Below, piece after piece: positions 44,877 to 46,825 of a DNA stretch of 46,825 nucleotides; within the stretch, counting starts at the first letter, position 1; each line of letters begins with the position of its first letter. The stretch spans positions 1 through 46,825 of the forward strand of contig CACJWV010000003.1 in NCBI GenBank assembly GCA_902597195.1. Direction: 5' to 3'. The DNA comes from an uncultured Bacteroidota bacterium. GTDB lineage: Bacteria > Bacteroidota > Bacteroidia > Flavobacteriales > BACL11. The position numbers and the translations under genes were made by a program. Below the pieces are notes generated by a model, which saw nothing but the letters and a program-made list of their open reading frames with translations, did no database searches and had not been told where the DNA came from.

Positions 44877-45487
44877 AACAATCCGTTAATTTCCGCATCA
44901 ATTTTTTCAATGATGTTCCCAAGGTCCTCTTCGTTTTCAGAGAAGTTAATATCGTCTACATCTATGATTAAGAGTTTTCCTTTACTGTACTCGGAAATCC
45001 ATGCTTCATATCTTTCATTTAATCTTGTAAGATAGTCAAGTCTGATGCTGTTTTCATATTCTCTTCCTCTTTTTTGTATTTGCTCAACAAGTGTTGAAAC
45101 AGATGCTCTTAAATAAATTAAGAGATCCGGCCCTTTAACGAACTCGTCCATGAGGTTAAAAATTTGCTGATAATTGTTAAAGTCTCTTGAACTCATTAAG
45201 CCCATAGTGTGTAGATTGGGTGCAAATATGTGGGCGTCTTCATAAATAGTTCTATCCTGTATATGAGTTTTGTTACTATTTTTTATATCAATTACTTGGC
45301 GAAATCTACTGTTTAGAAAATAAACTTGTAAATTGAATGACCAGCGTTGCATATCCTTATAAAAATCGTTCAAGTAAGGATTATTTTCTACATCTTCATA
45401 GTTTGCTATCCATTTGTAATGCTCTGAAAGTTTTTTTGTTAAAGTTGTTTTGCCTGAACCTATATTTCCTGAAATTGCTAAGTGCAT
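44873..45487 (-). CDS. Deoxynucleoside kinase
   Basis: Phosphorylates deoxynucleosides in salvage. The 204-residue protein has the P-loop [11 protein letters not shown] at the N-terminus, [20 protein letters not shown] (substrate site E and base-binding W), the [12 protein letters not shown] segment (DR-x-x-YED), and the lid [14 protein letters not shown]. It is the Bacteroidota dNK family near deoxyguanosine/deoxyadenosine kinases. The start is set at the ATG at 45487 because [14 protein letters not shown] is the standard N-terminus, though the frame is open to 45514. It follows a GH3-family gene on the same strand. Confidence 0.95.
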   Translation of the reverse strand: MHLAISGNIGSGKTTLTKKLSEHYKWIANYEDVENNPYLNDFYKDMQRWSFNLQVYFLNSRFRQVIDIKNSNKTHIQDRTIYEDAHIFAPNLHTMGLMSSRDFNNYQQIFNLMDEFVKGPDLLIYLRASVSTLVEQIQKRGREYENSIRLDYLTRLNERYEAWISEYSKGKLLIIDVDDINFSENEEDLGNIIEKIDAEINGLF

Positions 45488-45537
45488 ATTTTTTTCTTCG
45501 AAAATAAAAAACATAATTAATTATTTATTAATTGAGA

Positions 45538-46825
45538 CTAAATATTTAGTAGTTCTTTTATAAGTTTATCATCGTTTCTTAGTCTTGGTATCTTATGTTG
45601 ACCCCCTAATTTATTATTCTTTTTTAGCCATTTATAAAAAGTACCTTTTTCAAGTGATATAATTTTAAGGTTTTTAAGTACAAGGCTTTTAAATCTTTTT
45701 GCATTGTAATCATTATTAAGCTGTCTTAGTCTAGTATCTAAAACCTTTTCAAAATCTAAAGTGTTTGTGTTTTTATTTTCAAATTCAATAAGCCATAGGT
45801 GTTGTCCAGTTCCATTTTGCAGGAATTTTGGCCCGGCAGTGTAATTATTAACCTTACAATTAAGAACCTCACATGTTTCTGCAATACCTTTTTCTGCATT
45901 GTCAACTACTAATTCTTCTCCAAAAGAATTAATGTACGATTTGATTCGTCCACTAATTTTAATTTTGAACGGACTCGTATTAGTAAAGATTACAGTGTCG
46001 CCAATTAAATATCTCCATAGACCAGAATTTGTTGAAATTATCATGGCATATTCCATATTTTTCTCAACTTCCCACAGCGGAATAGCATTATATTTTTCAT
46101 TTACAAAATCCGACTTCTTTATGAATTCGTAGAAAATACCATAATCAAGCATAAGTAACAAATCTTCTTTTTCAAAATCATTTTTAATTCCAAAAAACCC
46201 TTCAGATGCATTATAGATTTCTAAATAATTCAATTTAGATGATGGATATAAATCATAAAATTGTTTCTTGTATGGTGAAAAACTTATTCCACCGTGCATA
46301 AACAGTTCAAGATTTGGCCAAATCTCAGTTAAGTCATTAACTCCACTCATTTCCTTTATTTTTTTTAACAATACCAACATCCATGATGGCACTCCGGTAA
46401 GATTAGTAATATTTTCTCTAACTGCATTATCTGCTATTTTCTTTAGCTTATCCTCCCAATCATCAATTAATAATGTTTCAACATCAGTTGAGCTGTGTAT
46501 ACTTACCCAAAATGGTAAATTTTCTAGAAGAATTGCAGATAAATCTCCCTCTACAAAATCATTTTTAACATTTTGACTACCACCCAGCATTATTCCTTTC
46601 CCATTAAACACATTAGTTGAAGAAAAGTTGTTACAGTACATTGAAAGCATATCCTTGCCTGCATTCAAATGGCAGTCCATTATTGAAGCTTTTGTCATTG
46701 GAATATATTTTCTATTTGAGTTTGTAGTTCCTGAAGAAATAGCGTACCATTTAATTTTACCTGGCCATAGAATATCTTTTTTCCCTTCTCTGGTCAGTTT
46801 GATGTAATTAAATATCTCTTCATAT
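45538..46825 (-). CDS. GH3 auxin-responsive-promoter family protein (acyl-adenylate ligase-like), cut by window end
   Basis: About 429 codons of a GH3-fold protein; the reading frame is open to the right edge, so the N-terminus is outside. The region before the first in-frame Met contains WPGKIKWYAISSGTTNSN and RKYIPMTKAS, the nucleotide-binding SSGTT motif of GH3. Further on are GGISFSPYKKQFYDL, YNASEGFFGI, and GLWRYLIGDTVIF, all characteristic. Plant GH3 enzymes adenylate acids and join them to amino acids; the bacterial reaction is unknown. The deoxynucleoside kinase starts about 50 bases further on the same strand and may be co-transcribed. Confidence 0.93.
   Translation of the reverse strand, partial: YEEIFNYIKLTREGKKDILWPGKIKWYAISSGTTNSNRKYIPMTKASIMDCHLNAGKDMLSMYCNNFSSTNVFNGKGIMLGGSQNVKNDFVEGDLSAILLENLPFWVSIHSSTDVETLLIDDWEDKLKKIADNAVRENITNLTGVPSWMLVLLKKIKEMSGVNDLTEIWPNLELFMHGGISFSPYKKQFYDLYPSSKLNYLEIYNASEGFFGIKNDFEKEDLLLMLDYGIFYEFIKKSDFVNEKYNAIPLWEVEKNMEYAMIISTNSGLWRYLIGDTVIFTNTSPFKIKISGRIKSYINSFGEELVVDNAEKGIAETCEVLNCKVNNYTAGPKFLQNGTGQHLWLIEFENKNTNTLDFEKVLDTRLRQLNNDYNAKRFKSLVLKNLKIISLEKGTFYKWLKKNNKLGGQHKIPRLRNDDKLIKELLNI

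Noticed and set aside
1..46825. Mobile elements, CRISPR arrays, rRNA, prophage
   Set aside because: No transposase, integrase, terminal repeats, regularly spaced repeats, rRNA sequence or phage structural genes were seen on reading both strands.

Overview
The window is a compact, AT-rich chromosome segment of a bacterium from the phylum Bacteroidota, most likely a marine Flavobacteriales lineage. The evidence is several SusC/FecA-type TonB-dependent receptors, a PorV/PorQ-type protein of the type IX secretion system (T9SS), a bacterial geranylgeranylglyceryl-phosphate synthase, DUF4290 next to murA, DUF3127, an AtoE-type transporter, and promoters of the Bacteroidota form TAnnTTTG rather than TATAAT. 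There are no insertion sequences, integrases, phage genes or CRISPR arrays. No gene-free stretch exceeds about 250 bases, and all core genes look intact.

Layout. 1-3746: start of a MerR-type regulator and an M23 peptidase (minus), divergent from alaS. 3796-5381: two outer-membrane proteins (minus) with intrinsic terminators and similar promoter-leaders. 5626-7216: grpE-dnaJ. 7296-9715: DUF4290-murA-tlpA-like operon. 9743-14480: a minus-strand run of a phosphopantetheinyl transferase, GGGP synthase, PnuC-type transporter and NadR-like ATPase, then a TPP riboswitch and the TonB receptor it should control. 14531-16236: ahcY and a convergent Rieske-like lipoprotein. 16320-25376: a TonB receptor, a 1398-residue secreted protein with a T9SS-type tail and a PorV-like barrel, one after another, followed by greA and a HIT protein. 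26239-29866: ruvC (minus), then a membrane protein, a family 2 glycosyltransferase and an orphan OppC-type permease. 29863-31565: DUF3127 protein and AtoE-type transporter. 31642-35007: tRNA-Leu(UAG), tig, clpP, clpX. 35004-42148: a tightly packed minus-strand operon, etfB-etfA-bifunctional nuclease-nucleoside transporter-thyA-dehydrogenase-folA-lipoprotein. 42264-44876: membrane pyrophosphatase hppA. 44873-46825: a GH3-family protein (cut by the window end) and a deoxynucleoside kinase.

How it fits together. The segment is mostly housekeeping: translation fidelity, chaperones and proteolysis (grpE, dnaJ, tig, clpP, clpX), wall synthesis (murA, M23), the methyl cycle (ahcY), and the thymidylate-folate cycle with nucleoside uptake and salvage (nupC, thyA, folA, dNK). 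Two stretches are more specialised. One is a thiamine-acquisition locus marked by the riboswitch. The other is the 9 kb TonB receptor/secreted protein/PorV-like trio, which looks like a small dedicated surface-export unit and is the least characterised part of the window.

Genome style. Genes overlap or abut by 0-4 bases in most operons. Five of six convergent pairs overlap at their stop codons, four of them by exactly four bases. The only clear hairpin terminators lie around the two outer-membrane protein genes. Several of the longest possible open frames begin inside promoter elements, and I have moved those starts downstream.
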